Notes: a model not told the origin generated them from the letters alone. 64,000 nt of DNA from Actinomycetota bacterium (GCA_009699575.1 WLNY01000008.1:1-64000); one strand, 5' to 3'. Positions 35,390 to 46,097 are shown, numbered from the stretch's first letter. Program-made: numbers and translations.

Positions 35390-36492
35390 TTCACTTCTCG
35401 CATCAGTAGAGGAACCTGACGTTCAATATCACTGCGGCCTCCGTGATGGCCTACCATCGCTCCTTCGAGATTCTCCCGATGAGCCTCAATGAGTACCAAT
35501 CCCCCTGTTGGGATTGCGATCAAATCCCCCATTCGATCCAGGGCATCTGAGGTGACAACTGGGCCAAATAATTCTTGGGTTACAGCTTCCTCTCGCGTGT
35601 AGACATCGGCACCTGTACCTAAGAATGCTCTCCACCGAGCAGCTACTTCATCTCGCGCCGACTGCGAACTGAGAGTTTCTTGCAGATAGATATGTCGAGC
35701 ACGAGGCTCTCCTGCGACGAGTTCAACATCATCGAGCAAATTATTGTCATGTCCCAAAATAATTTTCTCTTGCACATTTATCATCCCATGGTCGGCTGTT
35801 AGCCACACTCGAGTTCCTCGTGGAAGTTGCGTAACCAGTGCTTTGGCAACAGCGTCAACGTGAAGCAAAGCGGCAATCCATTTATCTGATCCAACGCCAT
35901 CGTTGTGACCAGCGGCATCAAGATCGTTTATATATACATAGACAAATGAAGGTTCTTTCTTGAGTGCTTCTTTTGTTCGATCGATGAGATCAGAGAGAAC
36001 ATTGGCTCCGCGATACGTCGCACCTCGAAATACTGCTTGCGTGAATCCAGTATTTTCATAACGCTTCGCTGCTACATGAGAGACAAATATTCCTTCGGCA
36101 GCTCCTCGCTCAAAAAGCGTTGGAACTGATTGCCACATGACAGGATCGACTCGTTCATCCCACTTGAGAGAATTTAAAATTCTTCCACCGCTTCGTGGGA
36201 CTCGAACGGTGTATCCCAACATTCCATGAGTACCGGGAAGTTCTCCCGTCATCAAAGTCGCCAAACTTGTTGCCGTCGTTGAAGGGAAGGAAGTCTCAAT
36301 ATTTCCCCACTGCGTAAATGTTAAAAGTGTTGGAATGTATTGGGCATATGTGGATAGGACATCGGCTCCGAGACCATCGACTAGGAAAAGAACCTCTCGA
36401 CGGTGCGTAGATTCGGGAACGGACAGAGTATTTTCCGCTGTAGATAAACCTAAACTCGAAAAAATCGAGGGGGTTATCTCAGATAAATGCAT
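35386..36492 (-). CDS. alkaline phosphatase / nucleotide pyrophosphatase superfamily protein
   Basis: 368 residues. Metal sites and nucleophile of the phosphodiesterase family: LFLVDGLGADVL (Asp), ETSFPSTTATSLATLMTG (Thr nucleophile), YINDLDAAGHNDG, TADHGM and GHHGG. No signal peptide, so probably cytoplasmic. Substrate unknown. A CAAGAT six bases before the ATG may be a weak -10. Divergent from psuG (29 bp). Confidence 0.85.
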   Translation of the reverse strand: MHLSEITPSIFSSLGLSTAENTLSVPESTHRREVLFLVDGLGADVLSTYAQYIPTLLTFTQWGNIETSFPSTTATSLATLMTGELPGTHGMLGYTVRVPRSGGRILNSLKWDERVDPVMWQSVPTLFERGAAEGIFVSHVAAKRYENTGFTQAVFRGATYRGANVLSDLIDRTKEALKKEPSFVYVYINDLDAAGHNDGVGSDKWIAALLHVDAVAKALVTQLPRGTRVWLTADHGMINVQEKIILGHDNNLLDDVELVAGEPRARHIYLQETLSSQSARDEVAARWRAFLGTGADVYTREEAVTQELFGPVVTSDALDRMGDLIAIPTGGLVLIEAHRENLEGAMVGHHGGRSDIERQVPLLMREVN

Positions 36493-36521
36493 ACGTACAT
36501 CTTGCCACTATTGTTGGGGCC

Positions 36522-37439
36522 ATGACTGCGCTATTAAATGACATTTTAAAATATTCTGACGAAGTAAAAAAGGCACTTGCTGCAGGTTCACCAGTAGTTG
36601 CACTTGAGTCGACCATCATTAGCCACGGATTGCCGCGACCATCAAATCTGACTGTCGCCCGCGAAGTCGAAGCCATCGTTCGTGAACATGGTGCGACTCC
36701 TGCCACTATTGCTGTGTTGGATGGAAATGTGCACATCGGGCTCAGCGATGACCAACTCGTGGCAATCGCTAATCGCGATGACATCATGAAAGCGTCCAGT
36801 CGGGATCTCGCTATTGCTGTGGCCTTTGGAAAAAGTGCAGCAACGACTGTCGCTGCTACGGCGCACTTAGCAGTTCTTGCTGGCATCAGAGTTTTTGCAA
36901 CAGGAGGACTCGGTGGAGTGCATCGCGGAGCAAATGAGTCATTTGATGAGTCAGCAGATTTAACTGCGCTCTCCGCACTTGATATCACTGTTGTATGTGC
37001 TGGCGTAAAATCGATTCTTGATGTGGGAGCCACATTAGAAAGATTGGAGACGTTGGCAATAGGAGTTGTTGGGTACAAAACTAATAATTTTCCTGGTTTT
37101 TATCTCACAGATTCTGGATTTGAAATTGAACATGTTGCCAATAGCGCAGACCAAATTGCACAGATGATCAAGGCTCGCACAGCTATGAAGACAAATACTT
37201 CAGCGCTCATCGTGGCAAATCCAGTTCTTCATCAAATGGATAAGAAACTTCACGATGAAGTTCTTGCCAATGGACTTGCTGCAGCCGATAAAGAAGGAAT
37301 TACAGGTAAAGCTGTCACGCCATTCTTGCTTGAATATTTTCATACTGCGTCCCAGGGCGATTCACTTCGCGTCAATATAGAAATTATTAAATCCAACAGC
37401 GCTCTTGCTGCAGATATTGCAGTAGCTCTAGGCAAGTAG
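36522..37439 (+). CDS. psuG: pseudouridine-5'-phosphate glycosidase
   Basis: 305 residues; splits pseudouridine 5'-phosphate into uracil and ribose 5-phosphate. Family signatures: VALESTIISHGLPRPSNL, HIGLSDDQL, FATGGLGGVHRGANESFDESADL, VVCAGVKSILDV, NNFPGFY and TPFLLEYF. TATTGT lies seven bases before the ATG. Followed after 14 bases by the kinase giving its substrate. Confidence 0.95.
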   Translation: MTALLNDILKYSDEVKKALAAGSPVVALESTIISHGLPRPSNLTVAREVEAIVREHGATPATIAVLDGNVHIGLSDDQLVAIANRDDIMKASSRDLAIAVAFGKSAATTVAATAHLAVLAGIRVFATGGLGGVHRGANESFDESADLTALSALDITVVCAGVKSILDVGATLERLETLAIGVVGYKTNNFPGFYLTDSGFEIEHVANSADQIAQMIKARTAMKTNTSALIVANPVLHQMDKKLHDEVLANGLAAADKEGITGKAVTPFLLEYFHTASQGDSLRVNIEIIKSNSALAADIAVALGK

Positions 37440-37453
37440 AACCTCGGCAGATT

Positions 37454-38353
37454 ATGAGTCAGCCACGCGTTCTGTGTATCGGCGATGTCATGCTCGATGT
37501 CGTTGTGAAGATTCAAGGCGAAATTCACTTCGGCAGTGACACTCCTTCGAAAATCTCCACTCACGGTGGAGGGGCTGCTGGCAATGTGGCCTCGTGGATT
37601 ACCTGTTGCAATGTAGGTGCGGAAATTGTTGCCCGTGTGGGCGATGACCCAGCAGGGCTTGCCATCACCACTGAATTTGATGCGCTCGGAGTTACCTATA
37701 ACAACTTAGTTGTAAAGGGATATCCCACTGGAGTTGTCGTCGTCCTCGTTGATAAAGATGGCGAAAGAACTATGTTTCCAGAAACGGGCGCCAACTCTGG
37801 ATTGCAAGTTCGAGATATGCCGATTTTAGAAGACTTTGTTGCTGCATATATTTCTGGTTACGCCTTACTCGATCCGCGTTCTCGACCTGGCGTACTAGAA
37901 ATGATTAAAGTAATTCGCAATCACACACTTCCAATCTTTTTTGATCCTTGCACAATTGGTGCAATGAACGATGTTGAACTATCTATTATTCGCAGTTGGT
38001 TACCTCTCATGGACGCAATATTTCCTAATGAAGAAGAAGCGCTCTACATCTCTGAAAGTTCCAACCTGGAAGATGCAATGTCGCGTTTGCTGGAGTGGAC
38101 ACCCATGGTGATTGTTAAACGAGGAGCGCAAGGTGCAGCTGGAATTATTCGCGGATCAGGTGCCATCTTCGTCCCTGCAGTTCCTGTAGCTGTCGTTGAT
38201 ACAACAGGTGCCGGTGACTCATTTGCAGCGGGCTTCATCGCTCAGCATGTCAAAGGCGGAGATTTGGCCTCATCACTTCAATCAGGAGCCCTCAGTGCGG
38301 CCCAGTGTGTTGCAAACATCGGGGCACGTCCGCAAGTTGGTCACGCACTTTAA
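37454..38353 (+). CDS. psuK: PfkB-family sugar kinase, probable pseudouridine kinase
   Basis: 299 residues. PfkB features: [20 protein letters not shown], and the C-terminal catalytic [14 protein letters not shown]. Directly behind psuG, so pseudouridine is the likely substrate: kinase then glycosidase salvage RNA-derived pseudouridine. Assignment of the substrate rests on the neighbour. Confidence 0.85.
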   Translation: MSQPRVLCIGDVMLDVVVKIQGEIHFGSDTPSKISTHGGGAAGNVASWITCCNVGAEIVARVGDDPAGLAITTEFDALGVTYNNLVVKGYPTGVVVVLVDKDGERTMFPETGANSGLQVRDMPILEDFVAAYISGYALLDPRSRPGVLEMIKVIRNHTLPIFFDPCTIGAMNDVELSIIRSWLPLMDAIFPNEEEALYISESSNLEDAMSRLLEWTPMVIVKRGAQGAAGIIRGSGAIFVPAVPVAVVDTTGAGDSFAAGFIAQHVKGGDLASSLQSGALSAAQCVANIGARPQVGHAL

Positions 38354-38379
38354 CGACACTTATTGGCACAATCGCCCCC

Positions 38380-39930
38380 ATGGCAACGGCAAAGAGTACG
38401 AAGAAGAGCGCTGCAGCAACATCTGCTGGCGGCAAAGGGAAAAAACCAGTCGGACCTAAAGCTGGCGAGTATCCAGGAAAAATCATCGATATCGATGTCT
38501 CTTCTGAAATGTCTGAGTCCTTTCTAGAATATGCCTATTCAGTAATTTATTCGCGCGCCCTTCCAGATGCTAGAGATGGACTCAAGCCTGTTCACCGCCG
38601 CATTTTGCACCAGATGTCTGAGATGGGTCTTCGTCCTGAAAAAGGTCACGTTAAAAGTGCTCGAGTAGTCGGTGAAGTCATGGGTAAATTGCACCCACAT
38701 GGCGACTCCGCCATTTACGACGCACTGGTTCGTATGGCGCAATCATTTTCAATGTCATTGCCTCTCATTGATGGGCACGGAAATTTTGGTTCACTCGATG
38801 CCGGTCCTGCAGCTATGCGTTATACAGAAGCTCGCCTTGCAAAATCTGCGCTCTCCATGGTCTCTGAAACAGATGAAGACACTGTTGATTTTGGTGCAAA
38901 CTATGACGGTCAAATTTTTGAACCACAAGTTCTCCCTGCGGCATATCCAAACTTGCTCGTCAACGGCGGCTCTGGAATTGCCGTGGGAATGGCTACCAAT
39001 ATGGCGCCACATAATCTGGGTGAAGTAATTTCAGCAACCAAACACCTCATTGATAATCCCACTGCAACCCTTAAAGCGCTCATGAAATATATTCCTGGCC
39101 CAGATTTTCCGACCGGTGGAGAACTCGTTGGTCTCGAGGGGGTTCGTGAAGCGTATGCCACAGGTAAGGGCTCATTTAAAGTGCGCGCTTCAGTTGAGAT
39201 CACAAAGGTTACTTCACGCAAAATGGGAATTGTTGTTCGCGAACTTCCCTTCACGATCGGACCCGAAAAGATTGTTGAACGAATTGCCGATCTGGCAAAG
39301 GCCAAGAAAATTACTGGAATCTCAGACATCATCGATCTCAGTGATGGCCAAACGGGAACCAACGTTGTTATCGAATTAAAAAATGGTTTCGAACCAGAAC
39401 AAGTGCTCGAGCAGTTATATAAATTAACCCCGATGGAAGATGCCTTTGCCATCAACGCCGTAGCACTTGTGAAAGGTCGACCTCAAACTCTTGGTCTTAA
39501 AGAGCTCTTGCAGGTCTTTATCGATCACCGCATTGATGTCGTGCGTAGACGCTCTAATTTTCGTAAAAACAAGGCTCAATTACGTCTGACTCTTGTCGAT
39601 GGGCTTCTGAAAGCAATTATTGATATTGATAAGGTCATCAAAATTATTAGAGCAAGTGATGATGCATCAGTTGCAAAAGATGCGCTGATTAAAGGCTTTA
39701 AACTCAATGACGAACAGGCAACCTACATCTTGGATATGCCACTTCGTCGCCTGACAAAGATGAGCAAAATCGAACTTGAATCCGAACAAAAGGAACTCAA
39801 ATCCATAATCGCTGCCCTCGATACTCTGCTCAAGAGTGAAGATGCGATTAAGAAGCAGGTATCAACTGAATTAGATGCTGTTTCAAAAGCTTTTGCCACA
39901 CCTCGTCGCACAAAAATTGGCGCTGCATAA
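38380..39930 (+). CDS. parC: DNA topoisomerase IV-like subunit A lacking the C-terminal domain
   Basis: 516 residues from ATG 38380, after a short lysine/alanine-rich tail (the track start at 38305 lies inside psuK). Breakage-reunion domain intact: [42 protein letters not shown], catalytic tyrosine in [24 protein letters not shown]. After the coiled-coil tower and gate it ends; GyrA and ParC usually have another 250-300 residues forming a DNA-wrapping propeller. Only 45 bp separate it from the next gene, so there is no remnant. Pairs with parE 1.6 kb on. Confidence 0.88.
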   Translation: MATAKSTKKSAAATSAGGKGKKPVGPKAGEYPGKIIDIDVSSEMSESFLEYAYSVIYSRALPDARDGLKPVHRRILHQMSEMGLRPEKGHVKSARVVGEVMGKLHPHGDSAIYDALVRMAQSFSMSLPLIDGHGNFGSLDAGPAAMRYTEARLAKSALSMVSETDEDTVDFGANYDGQIFEPQVLPAAYPNLLVNGGSGIAVGMATNMAPHNLGEVISATKHLIDNPTATLKALMKYIPGPDFPTGGELVGLEGVREAYATGKGSFKVRASVEITKVTSRKMGIVVRELPFTIGPEKIVERIADLAKAKKITGISDIIDLSDGQTGTNVVIELKNGFEPEQVLEQLYKLTPMEDAFAINAVALVKGRPQTLGLKELLQVFIDHRIDVVRRRSNFRKNKAQLRLTLVDGLLKAIIDIDKVIKIIRASDDASVAKDALIKGFKLNDEQATYILDMPLRRLTKMSKIELESEQKELKSIIAALDTLLKSEDAIKKQVSTELDAVSKAFATPRRTKIGAA

Positions 39931-39945
39931 GAGGGCGATTTCATA

Positions 39946-39963
39946 CCCACGAGAAATTGTGGG
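39946..39963 (+). promoter_or_regulatory. hairpin overlapping the ABC-F ribosome-binding site
   Basis: CCCAC-GAGAAATT-GTGGG. The right arm runs into the Shine-Dalgarno GGGAGG at 39961-39966, so folding would partly hide it. Possible translational control; short arms make this tentative. Confidence 0.3.
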
Positions 39964-39975
39964 AGGATATGGCAA

Positions 39976-41574
39976 ATGATCTCCACACAAAGCCTTGAAT
40001 TACGTGCTGGAGCTCGCCTCTTAGTAAATAACGTAACCGTTCGCATCAACAACGGTGATCGCATTGGTTTTGTTGGCCGCAATGGCGCTGGAAAATCTAC
40101 TCTTGCAAAAGTCCTTGCTGGCGAAACAATGCCTTCAGGTGGCGCAGTTAATCGCACTGGCAAAATTGGTTATCTCCCCCAGGATCCACGCACTGGAGAA
40201 GATCAAGGAACTGTCGTTGATCGCATTCTTTCTGTGCGCGACCTAGATCAAATTGCAAGGCGCATGACGGCAGTCGAGCACGAGATGTCCACGACCGAAG
40301 GCGAAGCGCTTGAAAAAGCGATGGATCGCTACACCCGCGTGGAAGCAGAATTTAGCGCTGCAGGTGGATACGCGGCTACAGCAGAGGCTGAAGCAATTGC
40401 CTCATCGCTGGGAGTTCCAGAAACACTATTTTCCCAAGAGTTATCTGCGCTCTCTGGCGGTCAGCGTCGTCGTATCGAACTTGCGCGCATTCTTTTTAGT
40501 GGCGCTGAGACATTGCTTCTTGATGAGCCAACAAACCACTTAGATGCTGACTCCATCATCTGGCTTCGAGAATATCTCACCAAATATGCCGGTGGCCTTG
40601 TCATCATCTCTCACGATGTTAATCTCATTGAGACTGTCGTGAATAAAGTTTTCTACATTGATGGAAATCGAAATGTTATCGATGTTTACAATATGGGCTG
40701 GAAGCAATATTTATTGCAGCGCGAACAAGATGAACATCGCCGTAAACGCGAACGCGCCAATGCCGAAAAGAAGGCTGAAATCTTACAAAAGCAAGGCGAG
40801 AAGATGCGCGCGAAAGCTTCAAAGGCAACCGCTGCCCAAGGAATGCTTCGTCGCGCTGAGAAGTTGCGTAGCAGTCTTGAAGATGTTCGCGTTTCAGATA
40901 AAGTCGCCAAACTTCGCTTCCCCACTCCAGCTCCGTGTGGAAAAACTCCTATCTCTGCACACGATCTTTCCAAGAACTACGGCTCACTTGAAATCTTCAC
41001 CGACGTTGGTGTCATCATCGATAAAGGTTCGCGAGTTGTCATCCTTGGTCTCAACGGCGCTGGAAAAACGACGCTGCTACGTATCCTTGCTGGCGAACTT
41101 GAATCTGATACAGGTGAAGTAATTGCTGGCCAAGGACTCAAGATTGGTTATTACGCCCAGGAACACGAATCACTTGATTTTGAGAGAACAATTCTTGAAA
41201 ACATGATGAGTGCGACTCCAGATATACGCGAGCCAGAAGCGCGCAACGTATTGGGTTCATTCCTCTTTACTGGCGACGATGTACATAAACCCGTCAAAGT
41301 TCTCTCCGGTGGTGAAAGAACTCGTTTAGCTTTGGCAGTACTCGTTGTCGGCGCTGCAAATGTACTTCTCTTGGATGAGCCAACAAATAACCTTGACCCA
41401 GCTTCTCGAGCTGAAATCCTGGCAGCCCTCGGCGAATATCAAGGATCGGTTATCTTGGTATCGCACGACGAGGGCGCGGTAGCTGCCCTGAAGCCTGAAC
41501 GAGTGATTTTACTTCCTGACGGTGATGAAGATATTTGGAAAGAAGAGTACTTCGATCTTATTTCAATAGATTAA
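39976..41574 (+). CDS. ABC-F family ATPase
   Basis: 532 residues with two ABC domains and no membrane segment. First: GFVGRNGAGKSTLAKVLAG, LSGGQRRRIELARIL, LLLDEPTNHLD. Second: LGLNGAGKTTLLRILAG, LSGGERTRLALAVL, LLLDEPTNNLD. The charged linker (RREQDEHRRKRERANAEKK) is the P-site tRNA interaction motif region. ABC-F proteins act on the ribosome as translation factors or in antibiotic protection. GGGAGG lies nine bases before the ATG. Overlaps the parE stop by four bases. Confidence 0.9.
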   Translation: MISTQSLELRAGARLLVNNVTVRINNGDRIGFVGRNGAGKSTLAKVLAGETMPSGGAVNRTGKIGYLPQDPRTGEDQGTVVDRILSVRDLDQIARRMTAVEHEMSTTEGEALEKAMDRYTRVEAEFSAAGGYAATAEAEAIASSLGVPETLFSQELSALSGGQRRRIELARILFSGAETLLLDEPTNHLDADSIIWLREYLTKYAGGLVIISHDVNLIETVVNKVFYIDGNRNVIDVYNMGWKQYLLQREQDEHRRKRERANAEKKAEILQKQGEKMRAKASKATAAQGMLRRAEKLRSSLEDVRVSDKVAKLRFPTPAPCGKTPISAHDLSKNYGSLEIFTDVGVIIDKGSRVVILGLNGAGKTTLLRILAGELESDTGEVIAGQGLKIGYYAQEHESLDFERTILENMMSATPDIREPEARNVLGSFLFTGDDVHKPVKVLSGGERTRLALAVLVVGAANVLLLDEPTNNLDPASRAEILAALGEYQGSVILVSHDEGAVAALKPERVILLPDGDEDIWKEEYFDLISID

Positions 41575-43655
41575 GCGTCGATTCGGTCACGATCTATTTC
41601 AGCAGTTGAAATAAAATCTTTACGAGGCGCAACATCATTACCCATCAATAGCTCAAACATCGCCTCAGCCGCGGCGCCATCTGTCACAGTTATGCGACGA
41701 AGTGTGCGTGCATTGGGATCCATGGTTGTCTCACGTAATTGATCCGCATCCATTTCGCCAAGACCTTTATAGCGCTGGATAGGTTCTTTCCATTTCTTTG
41801 ATGCTTTACTCAAATCGCCAGTGATTTTGCGCATTTCATCATCTGAATACGTGTAAATGTATTCGCCTTTTTTGCCACCTGCACCCATCGTTTCAATTCT
41901 ATGCAGCGGTGGGATTGCGGCGAAGACTCGACCTGCATCGATCAGTGGTCGCATGTAGCGATAGAGAAGTGTGAGCAGTAGGCAGCGAATGTGTGCGCCA
42001 TCAACATCTGCATCAGACATCAAAATGATTCGACCGTATCTGGCATCATCGAGCTCGAAAGAACGTCCTGAACCAGCGCCAATCACCTGAATAATGGAAG
42101 CGCACTCAGTGTTATCGAGCATTTGAGACAGTGAAGCCTTTTGAACGTTAAGGATCTTTCCGCGAATCGGCAAGATTGCCTGGAACTCTGAATTTCGCGC
42201 AGCCTTTGTAGTTCCAAGGGCAGATTCGCCCTCAACGATAAAGAGTTCAGTGCGGGTCACATCTTCAGAACGACAATCGGAGAGTTTGGTTGGCAATGAT
42301 GAAGACTCCAGCGCATTCTTTCGACGCTGAAGATCTTTATGTGCTCGCGCTGAAATACGAGTGCGCGATGCGCCCGCAACTTTTTCTAGAATTAAGCGAC
42401 CATTGGCTTTATCGACCCGGCGCGTTGTGTTGAAAAATTCTTTCATTTTTTCAGCTACGACTGCCGTGACAATACGTGTGGCTGCTGCAGTTCCAAGAAC
42501 TTCCTTAGTCTGACCTTCGAACTGAGGTTCTGACATGCGCACGGTTACGACAACTGTTAATCCTTCTTGGATGTCATCTTTAATCACATCAGCTTCGTTA
42601 TTTTTCAACGTTTTTGTAGAACGAAGGGCTTCGTTAAATGCTTTTGTAATTGCGCGTTCAAAACCTAATACGTGAGTTCCACCTTTAGGCGTTGCAATAA
42701 TGTTTACGAACGAGCGCATCGTTGTATCAAAGCCCGTGCCCCACTTCATGGCGATATCAACTTCCATATCGCGCTCCACTTCGGTGGAGACCATGTGGCC
42801 CTTATCGTCTAGAACCGGGACAGTTTCTTGATAATGGCCGGTTCCATAAATACGGATGACCTCACCGATGGGTTCATCGGGTTGCAAAAATTCGCAGTAC
42901 TCAGAAATCCCACCTTTATGGTAAAAAGTTTGAGTCGTCTTTTCTTTCGTACGATTATCATTAACGATAAGCGTGAGGCCTGGGACGAGAAAAGATGTTT
43001 GGCGAGCGCGAGAGTAAATGTCCTCGAGGTCAAGAGTCGCTTCTTTTAAGAATATCTGCTTATCACTCCACCATTTAATGCGGGTACCCGTGATTTTGCT
43101 AGAAATCTTTCCAATAACTCGAAGTCCTGATTTCGCTTCAAATGAGGCACTAGGGCCTTCGCCATCAAAAATTCCTGCCGCACCGCGCTGAAAGGACATC
43201 CAATAAATTTTTCCATCACGATCAACTTCAACATCGAGGCGAGATGCAAGGGCGTTTACGACAGATGCACCCACTCCGTGGAGTCCACCTGATGCGGCGT
43301 ATGACCCGCCACCAAATTTTCCGCCTGCGTGTAATTTAGTGAGGACTACTTCCACTCCAGTCAGGCCAGTTTTTGGCTCTTTATCTACTGGAATTCCGCG
43401 GCCATCATCATGGACCTCGACCGAGCCATCGGCTTCCAGGTTAATTTCAATATTTTTACAATGCCCCGCGAGCGCTTCATCAACGGAGTTATCAATAATC
43501 TCCCAGAGGCAATGCATGAGCCCCCGTGAGTCTGTGGAACCGATATACATTCCTGGGCGCTTACGAACGGCGTCAAGGCCCTCTAGGACCGCTAAATCCT
43601 TTGCGGTATAGCTATCCTGTGCTGTGTTGATTTGTTGTGCATCTTTAGCGGCCAC
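41571..43655 (-). CDS. parE: DNA topoisomerase IV-like subunit B
   Basis: 694 residues. GHKL ATPase: WEIIDNSVDEALAGHC, VEVHDDGRGIPVD, HAGGKFGGGSYAASGGLHGVGASVVNAL; TOPRIM: ELFIVEGESALGTTKAARN, LMSDADVDGAHIRCLLLTLLYRYM; C-terminal GyrB-type GLGEMDADQLRETTMDP. GTG start with TAACCT eight bases upstream. Taken with the CTD-less ParC this is a second type II topoisomerase beside gyrase (gyrA/gyrB not in this window). If gyrA and gyrB are absent elsewhere, it would be the only one. Confidence 0.9.
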   Translation of the reverse strand: MAAKDAQQINTAQDSYTAKDLAVLEGLDAVRKRPGMYIGSTDSRGLMHCLWEIIDNSVDEALAGHCKNIEINLEADGSVEVHDDGRGIPVDKEPKTGLTGVEVVLTKLHAGGKFGGGSYAASGGLHGVGASVVNALASRLDVEVDRDGKIYWMSFQRGAAGIFDGEGPSASFEAKSGLRVIGKISSKITGTRIKWWSDKQIFLKEATLDLEDIYSRARQTSFLVPGLTLIVNDNRTKEKTTQTFYHKGGISEYCEFLQPDEPIGEVIRIYGTGHYQETVPVLDDKGHMVSTEVERDMEVDIAMKWGTGFDTTMRSFVNIIATPKGGTHVLGFERAITKAFNEALRSTKTLKNNEADVIKDDIQEGLTVVVTVRMSEPQFEGQTKEVLGTAAATRIVTAVVAEKMKEFFNTTRRVDKANGRLILEKVAGASRTRISARAHKDLQRRKNALESSSLPTKLSDCRSEDVTRTELFIVEGESALGTTKAARNSEFQAILPIRGKILNVQKASLSQMLDNTECASIIQVIGAGSGRSFELDDARYGRIILMSDADVDGAHIRCLLLTLLYRYMRPLIDAGRVFAAIPPLHRIETMGAGGKKGEYIYTYSDDEMRKITGDLSKASKKWKEPIQRYKGLGEMDADQLRETTMDPNARTLRRITVTDGAAAEAMFELLMGNDVAPRKDFISTAEIDRDRIDA

Positions 43656-43840
43656 GGTGGCAAAGGTTATCTTGCCAATGGGGACATCACCGGCCTAACT
43701 CGCCGAAACTGTCTCAAATAATGAGTTATCCCTCATATATTTCAAATAATTAATTAAAAAGGTTAATTATCCCATGCGAGGAATAAACAGACATGGTTTG
43801 ATGTTCCTACTACGTAAGCCATCCAAGAACGGAGAGAGAT

Positions 43841-44056
43841 ATGTCAGAACAGATGATTCTTGAAGCAGTACCTCTTAACGCCCTTGATCGTTGCGATCGA
43901 TGTGGCGCTCAGGCTTATGTCCGCGCTGTATTACTCAATGGCGGAGAGCTTCTCTTCTGCGGTCACCATGGCAAGGAATATGCCGAGAAGTTAAAGACTG
44001 TGGCTGCCAAGATTCAAGATGAGACTGCAAAGCTCGTCGAGACTCCAGCTATTTAA
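43841..44056 (+). CDS. DUF7455-type small zinc-ribbon-like protein
   Basis: 71 residues with CDRCGAQAYVRA and LFCGHHGKEY, i.e. CxxC plus CxxH able to bind one zinc. Such a protein beside the principal sigma factor is common in actinobacteria; function unknown. GGAGAGAG precedes the ATG. The 185-bp gap before it contains AT-rich sequence and a short ATGAG/CTCAT inverted repeat but no other gene. Confidence 0.82.
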   Translation: MSEQMILEAVPLNALDRCDRCGAQAYVRAVLLNGGELLFCGHHGKEYAEKLKTVAAKIQDETAKLVETPAI

Positions 44057-44068
44057 TCTTATTTTTAC

Positions 44069-44266
44069 TTAATTTCCTTGCGCAACAAATCCAGCATCAC
44101 GATGTGAGCCATCGCAATATGGCTTCTCTTTAGAGTGCCCACAGCGACATAAAGAGAAATCTGTTTTCGTTTCGAGAACATTTCCCTCTGCATCAACGAA
44201 ATCAACTGTTCCAACAACTCGTATTGAGCCATTTGGCTTTACTCGCATGGTGACTTTTTCACTCAT
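44069..44266 (-). CDS. CDGSH iron-sulfur domain protein
   Basis: 65 residues. The 2Fe-2S motif CRCGHSKEKPYCDGSH matches CxCx2Sx3PxCDGSH. Likely redox or Fe-S handling role in the cytoplasm; partner unknown. AAGGAG precedes the ATG. It lies 21 bases downstream of sigA in the same direction and may share its transcript. Confidence 0.9.
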   Translation of the reverse strand: MSEKVTMRVKPNGSIRVVGTVDFVDAEGNVLETKTDFSLCRCGHSKEKPYCDGSHRDAGFVAQGN

Positions 44267-44287
44267 GATGGGACTCCTTTGTAATTC

Positions 44288-45973
44288 TTAATCGAGGTAA
44301 TCGCGCAGCACCTGGCTACGTGATGGGTGGCGCAATTTAGACATTGTCTTTGACTCAATCTGGCGGATTCGTTCACGAGTGACGCCATACACCTTGCCGA
44401 TTTCATCAAGAGTCTTCGGCTGACCATCGGTGAGCCCAAAGCGCATCGCTACAACCCCTGCTTCACGCTCTGAGAGCGTATCTAGCACCGAATGCAACTG
44501 TTCTTGCAAGAGAGTAAAGGAAACGGCGTCAGCTGGGACAACGGCTTCCGAGTCTTCAATGAGATCACCGAATTCTGAATCTCCTTCTTCACCTAATGGC
44601 GTGTGAAGGGAGATCGGTTCGCGACCATATTTTTGAACTTCCACAACCTTTTCAGGTGTCATATCAAGTTCGCGGGCTAGCTCTTCAGGCGTCGGTTCGC
44701 GACCAAGATCTTGAAGCATCTGACGCTGTACACGAGCCAACTTGTTAATGACTTCCACCATGTGCACTGGGATACGAATTGTACGAGCTTGGTCAGCCAT
44801 CGCACGAGTGATCGCCTGGCGAATCCACCATGTTGCATAGGTCGAGAATTTGTAACCCTTGGTGTAATCGAATTTTTCAACGGCGCGAATAAGTCCGAGG
44901 TTTCCTTCTTGAATGAGATCCAAGAAAAGCATTCCTCGACCTGTATAGCGCTTTGCAAGTGAGACAACGAGTCGAAGGTTTGCTTCGAGCAAGTGATTCT
45001 TCGCGCGCTTGCCATCTTCGACAATCCACTCAAGTTCGCGCTTGAGTTTCTTCTCAATTTTCTTATCTGTAGCTAATTTAAATTCAGCAAATAGTCCTGC
45101 TTCGATGCGAGTAGCAAGCTCCACTTCGAGCTCTGCATTAAGAAGTGCTACACGACCAATTTGCTTAAGGTAATCCTTAACTGGGTCAGCAGTTGCACCT
45201 GCAGTCATCACAGTCTGGGCTGGAGCATCATCTTCCTCGGATGCTTTGAGCGTAAATGCATCCTTTTCATCGCCAGATGCTTCCTCTGTCAGATTAACAA
45301 CGCGAGGCTGATTTCCTTTTTCTTCAGCCTCTGAGTCCACAAGCTCGACTGCTTCAGCAATAAGAGTTTCAACATCTTCGAGCTCAACTTCTTCGAGTTC
45401 AACATCTTCTCCGTCAATTTTTGCAACTACCGGCTTGCCGCCTTTTTCAACTGCAGCAACAACAGGTGCTTCAACAACTACTGGAGTAGGGGGTGCGATG
45501 AGAGCAAGTTCTGTTTTCTTCAACATGCGAAATGGAGATCCAAGTCCAAGTTTCTTTAGTTTTTCTAGCATCACGGGAACAGTTGCGTTGAGTTCGCGCG
45601 CTTCATCAACGAGCTCTTTATCAATCTTCTTTGGGATTCGATTAATCGATGTCACTCCACGAGCTTCGAGTTCTGCAAGCACATCTTTATGGCGAATCGA
45701 AGCGTTCTTAGCATCGACTATCAGTTGCACATCTTTTGCATCTAAATCTTTTTTCAAAGGAATTTTTACTGGGGCAACCTTCTTAACGGGTGCGACTTTC
45801 TTAGCAACTGCTTTTTTTGCAACAGCTTTTTTCACTGCCGCTTTCTTGATCGGTGCTGCCTTCTTTACTGGCGCCGTTTTCTTTGCAACAGCTTTCTTAG
45901 CTACAACTTTTTTTGTTGCCGGTTTTACTGCTGGCTTCTTGGCCTTGTTTTTGAGCGCACTAAATACAGCCAC
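44288..45973 (-). CDS. sigA: principal RNA polymerase sigma factor (HrdB/SigA type)
   Basis: 561 residues. The N-terminal 65 residues are repeats of KKAVAKK / KKVAPVKK, followed by an acidic region. Sigma-70 regions from about 265: [16 protein letters not shown] (1.2), [53 protein letters not shown] (2), and a C-terminal [30 protein letters not shown] (4.2). Start GTG with AAAGGA upstream. A good -10 (TATAAT) lies at 46040-46045. This is the factor expected to read the TANNNT promoters seen throughout. Confidence 0.95.
   Translation of the reverse strand: MAVFSALKNKAKKPAVKPATKKVVAKKAVAKKTAPVKKAAPIKKAAVKKAVAKKAVAKKVAPVKKVAPVKIPLKKDLDAKDVQLIVDAKNASIRHKDVLAELEARGVTSINRIPKKIDKELVDEARELNATVPVMLEKLKKLGLGSPFRMLKKTELALIAPPTPVVVEAPVVAAVEKGGKPVVAKIDGEDVELEEVELEDVETLIAEAVELVDSEAEEKGNQPRVVNLTEEASGDEKDAFTLKASEEDDAPAQTVMTAGATADPVKDYLKQIGRVALLNAELEVELATRIEAGLFAEFKLATDKKIEKKLKRELEWIVEDGKRAKNHLLEANLRLVVSLAKRYTGRGMLFLDLIQEGNLGLIRAVEKFDYTKGYKFSTYATWWIRQAITRAMADQARTIRIPVHMVEVINKLARVQRQMLQDLGREPTPEELARELDMTPEKVVEVQKYGREPISLHTPLGEEGDSEFGDLIEDSEAVVPADAVSFTLLQEQLHSVLDTLSEREAGVVAMRFGLTDGQPKTLDEIGKVYGVTRERIRQIESKTMSKLRHPSRSQVLRDYLD
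45775..45940 (-). repeat. lysine/alanine repeat region of the sigma factor gene
   Basis: Degenerate tandem codons for [23 protein letters not shown] in the sigA N-terminus. Basic, low-complexity, likely unstructured and able to touch nucleic acid. Confidence 0.7.
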
Positions 45974-46039
45974 AATTATCCTTTTGTTTTCTCTTCTGGC
46001 CCCGAACCTTGGTGTTCGATCGCGAAGAGGCGATGGCTA

Positions 46040-46045
46040 TATTAT
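46040..46045 (-). promoter_or_regulatory. -10 box of sigA
   Basis: TATAAT on the minus strand, about 67 nt before the GTG start; GTGCAT 18 bp upstream is a weak -35. The leader holds a CGAAC-N6-GTTCG hairpin. Confidence 0.5.
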
Positions 46046-46097
46046 AATTTGTCCACAGGGCAAAATGCACATCGAAAACCCGTATTTTGGCTAAAAA

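Noticed and set aside
38305-38380. ORF-track N-terminal extension of ParC
   Set aside because: It lies inside the psuK coding sequence and does not resemble the family; the product starts naturally at ATG 38380.
46003-46018. CGAAC-N6-GTTCG in the sigA leader as a LexA box
   Set aside because: Actinobacterial LexA boxes need a 4-base centre; this has 6. It is better read as a small hairpin.
45435-46094. 219-residue plus-strand ORF opposite sigA
   Set aside because: It is the shadow of the lysine/alanine repeat and acidic region of sigA; its Ala/Phe/Thr-rich product is a by-product of that codon pattern.
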